Assembly (NCBI GenBank): GCA_026702635.1
Contig: JAPPBZ010000095.1
Location: 1 to 9,692, forward strand
DNA: 9,692 nucleotides
DNA from: Bacteroidota bacterium
GTDB lineage: Bacteria; Bacteroidota; Rhodothermia; Rhodothermales; Bin80
Direction of reading: 5' to 3'
This document shows positions 1 to 8,900 of the stretch, piece after piece. Under the pieces are notes generated by a model. That model saw only the letters and a program-made list of their open reading frames with translations, ran no database searches and was not told where the DNA came from. The translations under genes and the position numbers were made by a program. The first letter of the stretch is position 1; each line of letters opens with the position of its first letter.

Positions 1-1
1 G

Positions 2-2530
2 GGCCCGCTCCCGGTCCAGCGGCTGGCAATGGTCTTTCAAATGGCTCGGCACCGGAATGATGATGGAGCCGTCGCGGCGGTTAGTGCGGGGATCTTTTCG
101 TCAACCGAAATCACCAGCTTGACCGTCGGAGTCAATGGAGATGAATTTGATGGACTTCCCTTCTATAATGATGGAATTTTCAATTATCCCCTAAGCAGCT
201 CGGCGCTGTGTGACCTGCAATTCACCATTACAGTCGTTGACGCTGCGGGGAATACCGTAACCGATTCCGTTGGAATCATTCCCCCCGAAGTGGTTGATCG
301 TCCCCGCCCGGCAAACGTTGAGGATGGCGTGAACTATGATCCTTCCGATCCATCCAAGGCTACGCTTTCTGTGTTTGCGCCAGGTAAGTGCTTCATGCAT
401 GCGATCGGCGACTTTAATGATTGGCAGGTCGTAGATACAGGGCTGATGTATCGGGATGCCCCTCGCCCTGACAGTGTACACTGGTGGCTACCGATCGAAA
501 ACCTGCCACCCGGTCAAGAGATTGGCTACCAGTACGTGGCGGATGGCGAGTTGCGCTTTGCGGATATGTTTTCGACGCTGATTCTTGATCCAGTTCACGA
601 TGCGTCTATTTCTGCGAGCACATACCCGAACCTGAAACCATACCCTCACGGGCAGACACAGGGCCCTGTGTCCGTCCTGCAGACCGGACAGTCTCCTTAT
701 CCCTGGAAAGTGAAGAACTTTGCCCCTCCACCCCCCGAAGAACTGGTGATCTACGAACTTCTTCTTCGGGATTTTCTGCATGCACATGATTGGGCAACAC
801 TGACAGATACGTTAGGATACCTGGAGCGGCTTGGCATCAATGCAATTGAGTTGATGCCAGTCGCTGAGTTTGGGGGAAATGTGAACTGGGGTTACCAGCC
901 CAATTTTTTCTTTGCACCCGACAAGTACTATGGCCCGGCGGATGATTTGAAGCGATTTATTGATGCCGCCCATGAGCGCGGGATTGCAGTGTTTTTGGAT
1001 GTGGTATACAACCATGTGGATTTACCTTCCCCTTTGGTCCTACTATACGGTACCTCGAACACAAACCCATGGATCAATATCCCTCCCACGCATGCGTACA
1101 ATGTGTTTTTTGACCTGAACCATGAGCATCCGTATACCCAGTACTGGTTAGATCGTGTGAATGAATATTGGCTGAGAGAATTCAAGGTGGACGGATTCCG
1201 CTTTGATTTGTCCAAGGGCTTCACACAGCGTAATACCGGATCTGATTGGGCTGCGTGGGATAGTTATGATCCATCCCGCATCCGCTTGATTAAACGAATG
1301 GCTGACGCCATGTGGGTAGTGAATCCCCAGGCACACATTATCCTGGAGCACTGGACACGAGAGCGTGAAGAAAGAGAATTGGCCCGATACGGTATAGATC
1401 GCGGGCACCCTGGAATGATGGTATGGAGTAATGTGACCCACCCGTTTGGGGAAGCACTCATGGGATATAATCAGGGACAGAACAGCAATTTTGAACGTGC
1501 CTATTACGGAGATGGAGGTAGAGACTGGGATCTACCGCATGTCATTGTATTCATGGAGAGTCATGATGAGCAGTGGATGATGTACAAGATGCGCAGTTAT
1601 GGCGCATGTGAGCGTTCACCGCAGGGCGGGGACACCTGCTCACCGTCGCTGCCTGCGAATCACGGTACGTACAATGTTCGACATCTGCCAATTGCGTTGG
1701 ATCGTCTAAAAATGGCTGGGGCATTTCATTTTTTGCTTCCGGGTCCTCGAATGTTGTGGCAGTTTGGGGAACTGGGGTATGGGTATGGTATGCGAGGGGA
1801 AGAGTGTCTGGAGCCAGGAAATTGTCCCTCGTTTGCACCAAGTCGCACAGGCAGAAAACCAATCCGTTGGAATTACTACGACGATCCTCTGCGAAAACGC
1901 CTATACGATGCATGGTCGGCTCTTCTTCAAATCAGGCAGGACAACCCAATCTTCCGCAGTACCGAAACAGAGGTGTCCATGCAATTATCCGGGTCGGTAA
2001 AACGCATTCACCTCCGCCATGACGCGACGGACATGCAGGCAGTTATCATCGGGAATTTTGGGGTTTTGCCCGCAGCGAACTCTGTGAGGCTCTCCACGCC
2101 TCCAATCTATTGGTACGACTTCTACTCTGGAGATTCGCTGAATGTAACCGGTGGCATACCCCCAGAGCTTCAGCCGGGCGAGTTTCATATCTATACATCC
2201 AAGAGACTTCCCCCACCCGCATCAGGGCTGATTACGGTAGGGACTGCTTCTCCAACCCCGGCACCGCTGGAGTACTCCTTGAGGAGTAGTTATCCGAATC
2301 CATTCCGGGACCAGATGACGCTAGAGTTCAGTTTGGATCAACCTCAGAAGATTCAGATTGAGGTCTATGATGTGCTTGGGCGCCGAGTATCTACACTCGT
2401 AAATGATGACATGTCTGCGGGAATCTATTCGATCACCTTTGACGCCGGAGGGCTCTCAAGCGGCATGTATACTGTCCGAATGACAGGAAAATCCGGCCCG
2501 GTAGCACTCTCCGTGGCCCTGATCCGCTGA
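2..2530 (+). CDS. GH13 alpha-amylase-family glycoside hydrolase with T9SS sorting tail (5' partial)
   Basis: Probably an extracellular alpha-glucan (starch/glycogen-type) hydrolase or transglycosylase. The frame is open to the left edge, and the first ATG (29) has no signal peptide after it, so the true start lies upstream. Numbering from that Met, residues ~25-90 look like an Ig/E-set domain and ~110-200 like a CBM48/isoamylase-N domain (GDFNDW). The GH13 barrel follows at ~235-620. All four GH13 regions are present: DVVYNH (324-329), GFRFDLSKG with nucleophile D393, ILEHW with acid/base E440, and ESHDE with H512-D513. A beta-rich C domain follows. Residues ~748-833 form a type A T9SS sorting domain, opening with YPNPF and containing VYDVLGRRV and GMYTVRM. 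Close cysteine pairs C527/C537 and C593/C599 could form disulfides, which suits export. The stop overlaps the next gene by one base. Exact specificity (amylase, branching or debranching type) cannot be read from the sequence. Confidence 0.93.
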   Translation, partial: GPLPVQRLAMVFQMARHRNDDGAVAAVSAGIFSSTEITSLTVGVNGDEFDGLPFYNDGIFNYPLSSSALCDLQFTITVVDAAGNTVTDSVGIIPPEVVDRPRPANVEDGVNYDPSDPSKATLSVFAPGKCFMHAIGDFNDWQVVDTGLMYRDAPRPDSVHWWLPIENLPPGQEIGYQYVADGELRFADMFSTLILDPVHDASISASTYPNLKPYPHGQTQGPVSVLQTGQSPYPWKVKNFAPPPPEELVIYELLLRDFLHAHDWATLTDTLGYLERLGINAIELMPVAEFGGNVNWGYQPNFFFAPDKYYGPADDLKRFIDAAHERGIAVFLDVVYNHVDLPSPLVLLYGTSNTNPWINIPPTHAYNVFFDLNHEHPYTQYWLDRVNEYWLREFKVDGFRFDLSKGFTQRNTGSDWAAWDSYDPSRIRLIKRMADAMWVVNPQAHIILEHWTREREERELARYGIDRGHPGMMVWSNVTHPFGEALMGYNQGQNSNFERAYYGDGGRDWDLPHVIVFMESHDEQWMMYKMRSYGACERSPQGGDTCSPSLPANHGTYNVRHLPIALDRLKMAGAFHFLLPGPRMLWQFGELGYGYGMRGEECLEPGNCPSFAPSRTGRKPIRWNYYDDPLRKRLYDAWSALLQIRQDNPIFRSTETEVSMQLSGSVKRIHLRHDATDMQAVIIGNFGVLPAANSVRLSTPPIYWYDFYSGDSLNVTGGIPPELQPGEFHIYTSKRLPPPASGLITVGTASPTPAPLEYSLRSSYPNPFRDQMTLEFSLDQPQKIQIEVYDVLGRRVSTLVNDDMSAGIYSITFDAGGLSSGMYTVRMTGKSGPVALSVALIR

Positions 2531-4485
2531 TGTCTCAAAGAGACAGCACAGAAAGGAAGTGGGTGTATTACGTGCTGATGTGGAGTATCCCAGTACTCTT
2601 TTTTGTACTGGTTGAGGGCGGGCTTCGGATCATTGGTTTTGGCGAGGACTACCCTCTGTTTGTGCCGGTGGAGGCTGCCCCGGATTACCTTGTCATGAAC
2701 CGTGAAGTCGCCAATCGTTATTTCAATCAGGAAGTTCGGGTTCCAACAGGTTTGCATGATGTCTTTCGTGCAGAGAGGGACAGTAGCACACTGCGGATCT
2801 TTGTCCAGGGGGGCTCCAGTGCTGCCGGTTATCCATACTACTATGGGGGTAGTTTCTCGCGAATGTTGGAGCAGCGCCTTCAGCAGACGTGGCCTGAACG
2901 CAGGGTGGAATTGGTCAACGTTGCGATGGCAGCGATCAATTCCTACACGATCTTGGATCAGGTGGATGAAATTCTTGACCAGTCTCCAGATGCGGTTCTG
3001 ATCTACGCCGGCCACAATGAATTCTATGGGGCGCTCGGTGTGGGCTCGTCACAATCTCTGGGACGTTACCGCCAGATAGTGAATCTGTATCTCCGGCTTC
3101 AGTCATGGCGCACACTCCAGTTGATTCGAAGTGGGTTGACCCAAGTTGCACAAGTGGTAAGCCGGAACCGGGAGGGTTCATCGACCTTGATGGAACGGAT
3201 GGTTCGAAGGCAGGAGATTGAACTGGGCTCAGATACGTATCAGACCGGGATGTGGCAGTTCAGGGGAAACCTGCGCAGTATCCTGAATAAATACCAGAGG
3301 CACGACATACCGGTATTTATTGGTACGGTAGCCAGTAATGAACGCACTCATCCTCCGTTCCAAAGTGGACTGATGCCTTCCGTTGATCCAGACCAATGGA
3401 ACAGAGCCTACGAGGAGGCGCTGCGTGCCGAATTCCTACCCGTATCCATTGAGCGAATGTACAAAGTCATTGCGCTAGACTCCATGGCTGCACAATCATG
3501 GTTCGCCTTGGGGACGCTGACGGATATGCAGGGAGACTATATCCAAGCTCGCCAAGCTTACATTATGGCGAAAGATCTGGATCAACTGCGGTTTCGAGCG
3601 ACCGAAGAGGTGAATCAGATCATCAGGGAGGAGGCTGCAAGTGCAGGAGCGATACTTGTTGACACCCAGGGTTCTCTACGGGAGCAGGCAAATGAGAATA
3701 TTATAGGATCCGATCTGATGCTGGAGCATCTGCATCCGAATCTGGAGGGGTATTTTGTGGTTGCCGATGCATTTTATGATGCGGTATATGAGTCTCGGAT
3801 CGGTGGCCAGCGGTTGAATTATGTTCCTAGGGAGGTTGCTCGGTCGGAAGTACTGTTTACTCAGGTAGATTCTATTTTTGGGCAGTTACGCTTGCAGAAA
3901 CTTCTGAGCTCTTGGCCTTTCCAACCACTGGATGCGGACTTGGACGCAAACCAAGATACTATGCAGGCTTCTTCCAAATCGGAGGAGCTTGCACATGCAC
4001 TGGATGATGGAGAACTGACATGGTTTGCCGCTACGGATCAGTTGCGGGCGCATTATGTCGAACAGGGTTCATACCATCTCGCCCTAAAGGCGAGTCTTGC
4101 ACTGCTCCAGGAGTACCCTTACCTGGCTTTGCCATATGCTTATGCGGCGGGTGTGCTTGCGGCACAGGGGCGTTTAGATGAAGCAGTGGACTACTATGGT
4201 GCTGCCAATGACCTCGAAGAGTCCGGCAGTATACATTTCCGCTTGGGTGTTCTACACCAGCGCAAGACGCAGTTAGAGCTTGCGGAGGACCACTTTGAAC
4301 GGGCAGTATTTTTGGAGCCGGAGGTTCCTGAATTCCAATTGCAGTTAGCTCGCAATCATGTACTTCGGGGGAACTGGACCGGTGCTAATGAGGCGGTGCA
4401 GGCACTACTGGAGTTAGATCCAACGCATGAGTCGGGACTTGCTCTGCATCGCTTATTGGATACTCATCCCAGGTCACCGAACTGA
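2530..4485 (+). CDS. Membrane-anchored SGNH/GDSL hydrolase-like protein with TPR repeats
   Basis: A 651-residue protein, probably an esterase or acyl/acetyl-hydrolase held in the inner membrane and facing the periplasm; substrate unknown. Residues ~12-32 form one N-terminal transmembrane segment after a charged start. SGNH blocks follow: FVQGGSSAAGY, where GGS replaces the classic GDS and S96 is the likely nucleophile; NVAMAAINSYT; GHNEFYG with N163 as the oxyanion Asn; and EHLHPN with H402 as the catalytic His and E399 where Asp is usual. Between blocks III and V, residues ~305-360 contain a TPR-like helical insert ending in DLDQLRFRA, which I recall as a recurring feature of Bacteroidota/Planctomycetota SGNH-TPR proteins. 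Residues ~515-645 contain about three to four TPRs (for example LAAQGRLDEAVDYYGAA), suggesting a protein-binding role. The ATG shares its A with the upstream TGA, which supports translational coupling to the GH13 gene. No clear Shine-Dalgarno precedes it. Confidence 0.87.
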   Translation: MSQRDSTERKWVYYVLMWSIPVLFFVLVEGGLRIIGFGEDYPLFVPVEAAPDYLVMNREVANRYFNQEVRVPTGLHDVFRAERDSSTLRIFVQGGSSAAGYPYYYGGSFSRMLEQRLQQTWPERRVELVNVAMAAINSYTILDQVDEILDQSPDAVLIYAGHNEFYGALGVGSSQSLGRYRQIVNLYLRLQSWRTLQLIRSGLTQVAQVVSRNREGSSTLMERMVRRQEIELGSDTYQTGMWQFRGNLRSILNKYQRHDIPVFIGTVASNERTHPPFQSGLMPSVDPDQWNRAYEEALRAEFLPVSIERMYKVIALDSMAAQSWFALGTLTDMQGDYIQARQAYIMAKDLDQLRFRATEEVNQIIREEAASAGAILVDTQGSLREQANENIIGSDLMLEHLHPNLEGYFVVADAFYDAVYESRIGGQRLNYVPREVARSEVLFTQVDSIFGQLRLQKLLSSWPFQPLDADLDANQDTMQASSKSEELAHALDDGELTWFAATDQLRAHYVEQGSYHLALKASLALLQEYPYLALPYAYAAGVLAAQGRLDEAVDYYGAANDLEESGSIHFRLGVLHQRKTQLELAEDHFERAVFLEPEVPEFQLQLARNHVLRGNWTGANEAVQALLELDPTHESGLALHRLLDTHPRSPN

Positions 4486-4507
4486 CGGGGCTGTAACCAA
4501 AAGGATG

Positions 4508-4522
4508 AACTTCCGGGAAGTT
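4508..4522. terminator. Possible weak bidirectional terminator palindrome
   Basis: A 15-base palindrome, AACTTC-CGG-GAAGTT with a further C:G pair around the central G, lies in the 36-base gap between two convergent genes. Its right arm touches the minus-strand stop codon (4522-4524). The stem is short and AT-rich. The only U-run candidates are TTTAA on the plus strand and CTTTT some bases past the arm on the minus strand, so intrinsic terminator function is only suggested by position. Confidence 0.3.
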
Positions 4523-5976
4523 TAAGTCAGGAGGTCATGGACTACGTTCCCGAAAACATCAGTCAAGCGGTATCGTCGCCCTTGATGCCGGAAGGTGAGA
4601 CGCTCATGATCAACACCGAGGAGATGCAGAATGGTCGCCTGAAAATCATGTACATGCACAGGATTCCGCGCAATGTTGTATCCGAGCTCATCAGTCGCAC
4701 CGTAGGAGAACCCTTTCTTGATTCCACCACCGGTCATCCACAACGTAAAACAGCGTGGATGGTGATCCCGCCCAAATCCCTCCCGGGTCAGGCGCCCCTG
4801 TGAGTAATTGGTTCTCCCAAACTCGCCGCCCCAAATGACGAGAGTATCGTCCAGTAATCCACGCTGCTTGAGATCCAAGACTAGCGCTGCCGAGGCCTGA
4901 TCCGTTTCTTTGGCCTGAGTCTGGATCGCACCGTAGAGTCCGCCATGGTGGTCCCAGCCTTGGTGGTAGAGTTGAATGAAGCGTACGCCGCGTTCGGCAA
5001 GCCGTCGTGCCAACAGGCAGTTGGCTGCAAATGTGCCGGCTTCCCGGGCGTCGTCTCCATAGAGGGCAAAAGTGGAATCGGGTTCGTCCTCAATAGCAGT
5101 GACTTCCGGCACAGAAGTCTGCATACGGAAGGCCATTTCGTACTGCGCAATCTTGGTTTCGATCTCCGGGTCCTGGAGTTGCTGCAGTTGTAATTCTTGG
5201 AGCTCACGAAGTGCACGCATATGCCGCTCGCGATCGCCCTGAGTGATCCCCGGAGGGTTGCTCAAATACAGCACAGGATCTTTGCCCGCACGAAACTGGA
5301 CGCCCTGATGTTGCGATGCCAAAAAACCGTTCCCCCATAATCTGGAATACAGCGGCTGCCCCAACTTATCTTTGGTAACCAGCACCACGAACGAGGGTAA
5401 ATTGGCATTCTCACTTCCCAGGCCGTAACTCAGCCATGAACCCATGGAAGGACGGCCGGGCTGCTGGGAGCCACTTTGCAGGAAGGTGATCGCAGGGTCA
5501 TGATTGATGGCATCGGTGTACATGGAGTGAACGAAGCAGAGTTCATCCACAACCTGGGAGGTATAGGGCATCAGGTTGCTAACCCATGCACCGCTGTCTC
5601 CATGCTGCGCAAAAGAAAAGGGAGACTGTACCATCGGGAAGCTTTTCTGACCAGCAGTCATACCGGTCAGTCGTTGCATGCCACGGACAGACGGTGGTAG
5701 TTCCTCACCATGGTAAGACTCCAGAGAAGGCTTGTAGTCAAAGAGATCCAACTGTGATGGGGCACCGCTCTGCAGCAGATAAATCACACGCTTGACCTTC
5801 GCAGGGAAGTGGGTTGTTCCGAGGATTCCCGGCACCGGATCGCCACTGATCTGTGCACCGGTGGCAGATACCGGGTTGAGGAGTGAGGCCAACGTTGCCG
5901 CACCAAGTCCAAGCGTCGTGCGCGTCAGGAAATCCCGACGGGTATATTGCTGATCGTAATTATGACATTCATGCAT
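4522..5976 (-). CDS. DUF1501 domain-containing protein with Tat signal
   Basis: A 484-residue DUF1501 protein (alkaline-phosphatase/sulfatase-like superfamily); the reaction is unknown. The N-terminus carries a twin-arginine motif, TRRDFL at residues 12-17, followed by a Gly/Ala/Leu-rich stretch ending near PVSATGA. It is therefore predicted to be exported folded by Tat, often a sign of cofactor or metal loading in the cytoplasm. Family motifs are WDHHGG (341-346), GGEFGRT (383-389) and GRDHHP (402-407), whose Asp, Glu and His residues are plausible metal ligands. A Gln/Leu/Glu-rich helical stretch lies in the middle (RALRELQELQLQQLQ). I chose ATG 5976 because it begins MHECHNYD, resembling other family N-termini. 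A TTG at 5988 in the same frame would overlap the upstream stop by two bases and add four residues. The gene follows the DUF1553 gene directly, so the two are almost surely co-transcribed, as is usual for this pair. Confidence 0.92.
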   Translation of the reverse strand: MHECHNYDQQYTRRDFLTRTTLGLGAATLASLLNPVSATGAQISGDPVPGILGTTHFPAKVKRVIYLLQSGAPSQLDLFDYKPSLESYHGEELPPSVRGMQRLTGMTAGQKSFPMVQSPFSFAQHGDSGAWVSNLMPYTSQVVDELCFVHSMYTDAINHDPAITFLQSGSQQPGRPSMGSWLSYGLGSENANLPSFVVLVTKDKLGQPLYSRLWGNGFLASQHQGVQFRAGKDPVLYLSNPPGITQGDRERHMRALRELQELQLQQLQDPEIETKIAQYEMAFRMQTSVPEVTAIEDEPDSTFALYGDDAREAGTFAANCLLARRLAERGVRFIQLYHQGWDHHGGLYGAIQTQAKETDQASAALVLDLKQRGLLDDTLVIWGGEFGRTNYSQGRLTREGFGRDHHPRCFTLWMTGGGIKKGFSYGATDELGYNIARNPVHVHDFQATILHLLGVDHERLTFRHQGRRYRLTDVFGNVVHDLLT

Positions 5977-5984
5977 GGTGACTA

Positions 5985-8900
5985 TCAACGCTTGGTGTAG
6001 GCTTCATCGTGGTTCAAGATAAGTTGTGCCACCATTGTCAGTGCAGCTGTATTGGCACGATCAAGGGACGCGTCGGCAACCAATTCCCCAACGGAAAAAA
6101 GTGAGTCAATATCAGCAGGGTGCTCGGCAAAGCGCACTTTTTCCTGAGCATGCAGGTCCGTCATGAGCCTAACTTCCTTTTCACTGGGATGACGCCCGGT
6201 AGCAAGCCGGAAGCCATGTTCAATCTGGAGGGCTGTATCTCCGGGAATCTCTCGCTGGACACGCTCGGCCAATGCGCGTGATGCCTCGACAAATTGCGGA
6301 TCGTTCATGAGGACCAACGCCTGGAGTGGGGTATTGGTGTTTTGGCGCCGTACAAAACAGGTAGAACGATCTGGAGCATCAAAAACCAGCATGGTCGGCG
6401 GAGGAGAAGTTCGCCGGATAAAGGTGTACAGGCTGCGGCGGTAAAGCGCTTCGCCCTCATCTTGCTTATAGTGCAGCAGAAATTGCGAAAAATTTCCCTT
6501 CTCAATCCATAATCCTGGAGGCTGGTAGGGCTTCACACTGGGACCGCCGACCTGGTTGACCAATAGACCACTCGCTGCCAAGGCATTATCCCGGACCATC
6601 TCTGCACTCAGGCGATGGCGTGGCCCTCTCGCAAGAAGTAGATTCGTAGGATCTAGTTCCTGTAATTCTGCAGGCGCAAGGCTGGACTGGCGATAGGTCG
6701 CACTCATCACAATAGACTTGACGAGTGCCTTGAGGTCATAGCCAGAGTTTACAAAAGAGACGGCCAGGTAATCCAGTAATGCCGGATGAGAGGGCAGAGC
6801 CCCCTGGTTCCCAAAGTCTTCTGGCGTTGATACCAGCCCCTGTTCAAAGAACATCATCCAGTAGCGGTTCACGGTGACACGTGCAGTCAGCGGTTGCTCT
6901 GGGCTGAAGAGCCACTGTGCTAACCCAAGGCGGGTAGGAGGGACATCGTCCGATAGGCTGCCAAGGACCAAAGGGGTTCCCGGGGAAACCTGCTCACGAG
7001 GCTGGTCATAGAGGCCACGCTCGAGGACATGGGTGGGTCTTGGTTCGTCCATCTCTTCCATCACCATGACCTCCATTACTTCACTGACTGCCGCTTCCTC
7101 TTCTGCGCGAGCTTCCTTGAGTTCCCTGAGCAGTTCTCTATAGTGCTGATCGTAGTAATTCAGAAATACGGCCAGTTCATCGCCTTGTACAGACGTATTA
7201 GCCAGTATTGCAATGTCCGATGCGGTAAGTTGCCGGGCATAGATTTTTAGTTCATCCATATCCCCCATGAAGATGCCGTCATCACCCCCGAACGCGCGGT
7301 AACTCCGCCCGATACGCATCGGGCGGCTGGTAGGTTTATAGAGTCCATCTACAGGCAGGATACTCTTGTAGAGATTGTCATACTCAATCCTGGCTGGAAC
7401 ACGCTGGCCCTGCAAATAAAGCTGAACGCCGTCTGCCCGGCTTGATCCGTCATACGTGAATGCCGTATGTGTCCAGTCGTCGACTGCGACAGGTTCATTG
7501 GAGCGGACATGCAGGTAATTATGTGGGAGTGCGTGAATCAGTCGGACGGACAGGTGATTCAGGCTATCCAGGTAAACTTCCCATCCCCGCCAGTATGTAT
7601 TCTTGTGGAAGGCATTGCCGACAATTCTTGTATAGGCTCCTGAGGTATCTGGCCGGATCCATACCGCAACGGAAAACGGGTCAATGCGCTCAAAATTCCC
7701 TGCCTCGTCGACCTGAAGAAAATCATAGTCGCTGTCAAAATTTGCGGCTTTCCCTAACTGCCCTTCAACGGAAGTCAGGGTGCCACCACCGGTTTTGCCT
7801 TCCTTGCCCCCTGGTGCCATGTTCGGGGTTACTTCACCTGAGGTCTGATCAAATGGGAAGTAACTGACCAATTCGGAATCGGGGACATTCCCTGGTATCG
7901 GCACATCTGCATGCAGCCCTTTCTGTTTGATTTCCTCGGCTCGTGCATTCAGTGCGGTTTCCAAGTGTTCAATCCGATCACGTTTTTGCTCGAGCACTGT
8001 TTCCTCTTCGGGTGTGGGCATCATCAGCAATGGGCCAGCATTCCCATCATCCCCCGTCATTCCCAGTTCATTTACATTGTTGAAGAATGCAGAAAGTTGA
8101 AAGTATTCCGCTTGGGAAACAGGATCAAATTTGTGATCATGGCAGCGGGCACACTCCATCGTGAGGCCTAAAAATGCCTGAGCCGTTGTATTTGTGCGTT
8201 CAGCGACGTACTCAAGCCGGTACTCTTCATCAATTACACCGCCTTCGGCCGTCATTGGGTGGTTACGGTGGAATCCAGTGGCCAGAATCTGTTCACGAGT
8301 TGCATTCGGCAGCAGATCACCAGCAAGTTGCCACGTTACGAACTCGTCGTAAGGCATATTTTCGTTGAAAGCCTTGATGACCCAATCTCTCCAGGGCCAC
8401 ATCGTTCGGATCCCGTCCGCATGATAGCCGTGGCTATCTGCATAGCGGGAAAGATCCATCCACTCGGTTGCCATTCGTTCCCCATATGCCTCGGAGTCCA
8501 GCAGACGGTCAACAACCCGCTCATAGCTACCCGGTGTGTTATCACTCAAGAAGTCATCGATCTCCTCAAGCGTCGGGGGTAGTCCAGTCAGATCAAGTGT
8601 GACACGTCGTAGGAGACGTTCTTGATCTGATTCTTCAGAAGGAACCAGTCCCTCCCGTTCAATGCGTGCCAGTACAAAGCGGTCAATATCGTTTTCCGGC
8701 CACATATCATCTTGTACGGAAGGGATCGGGGGCAGGGTAGGTGGGATAAACGCCCAGTGAGGTTTCCATTCAGCCCCTTGCTCGATCCAGCGATTGATCA
8801 GAGCGATTTCGTAATCGGACAGTGCCAGATTAGATTCAGGCGGCGGCATGACGGTTTCCGGGTCGCTGGATGTAATCCGGCGCATCAGTTCACTGCGGCC

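Noticed and set aside
29..31. ATG 29 as the true start of the GH13 gene
   Set aside because: The frame is open to the window edge, no signal peptide follows, and a T9SS cargo needs one; the start must be upstream.
2425..3015. Minus-strand open frame of 196 codons
   Set aside because: It spans the end of the GH13 gene and the start of the SGNH gene in antisense; both of those have clear domain motifs, so this is a chance frame.
4537..4803. Plus-strand open frame of 88 codons opposite the DUF1501 gene
   Set aside because: It is antisense to a well-conserved coding region, has no recognisable protein features, and is best explained as a shadow frame.
7460..7867. Plus-strand open frame of 135 codons
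   Set aside because: It lies opposite the LamG-like domain of the DUF1553 protein; its composition is Arg/Cys/Ser-rich as expected from reading an antisense frame.
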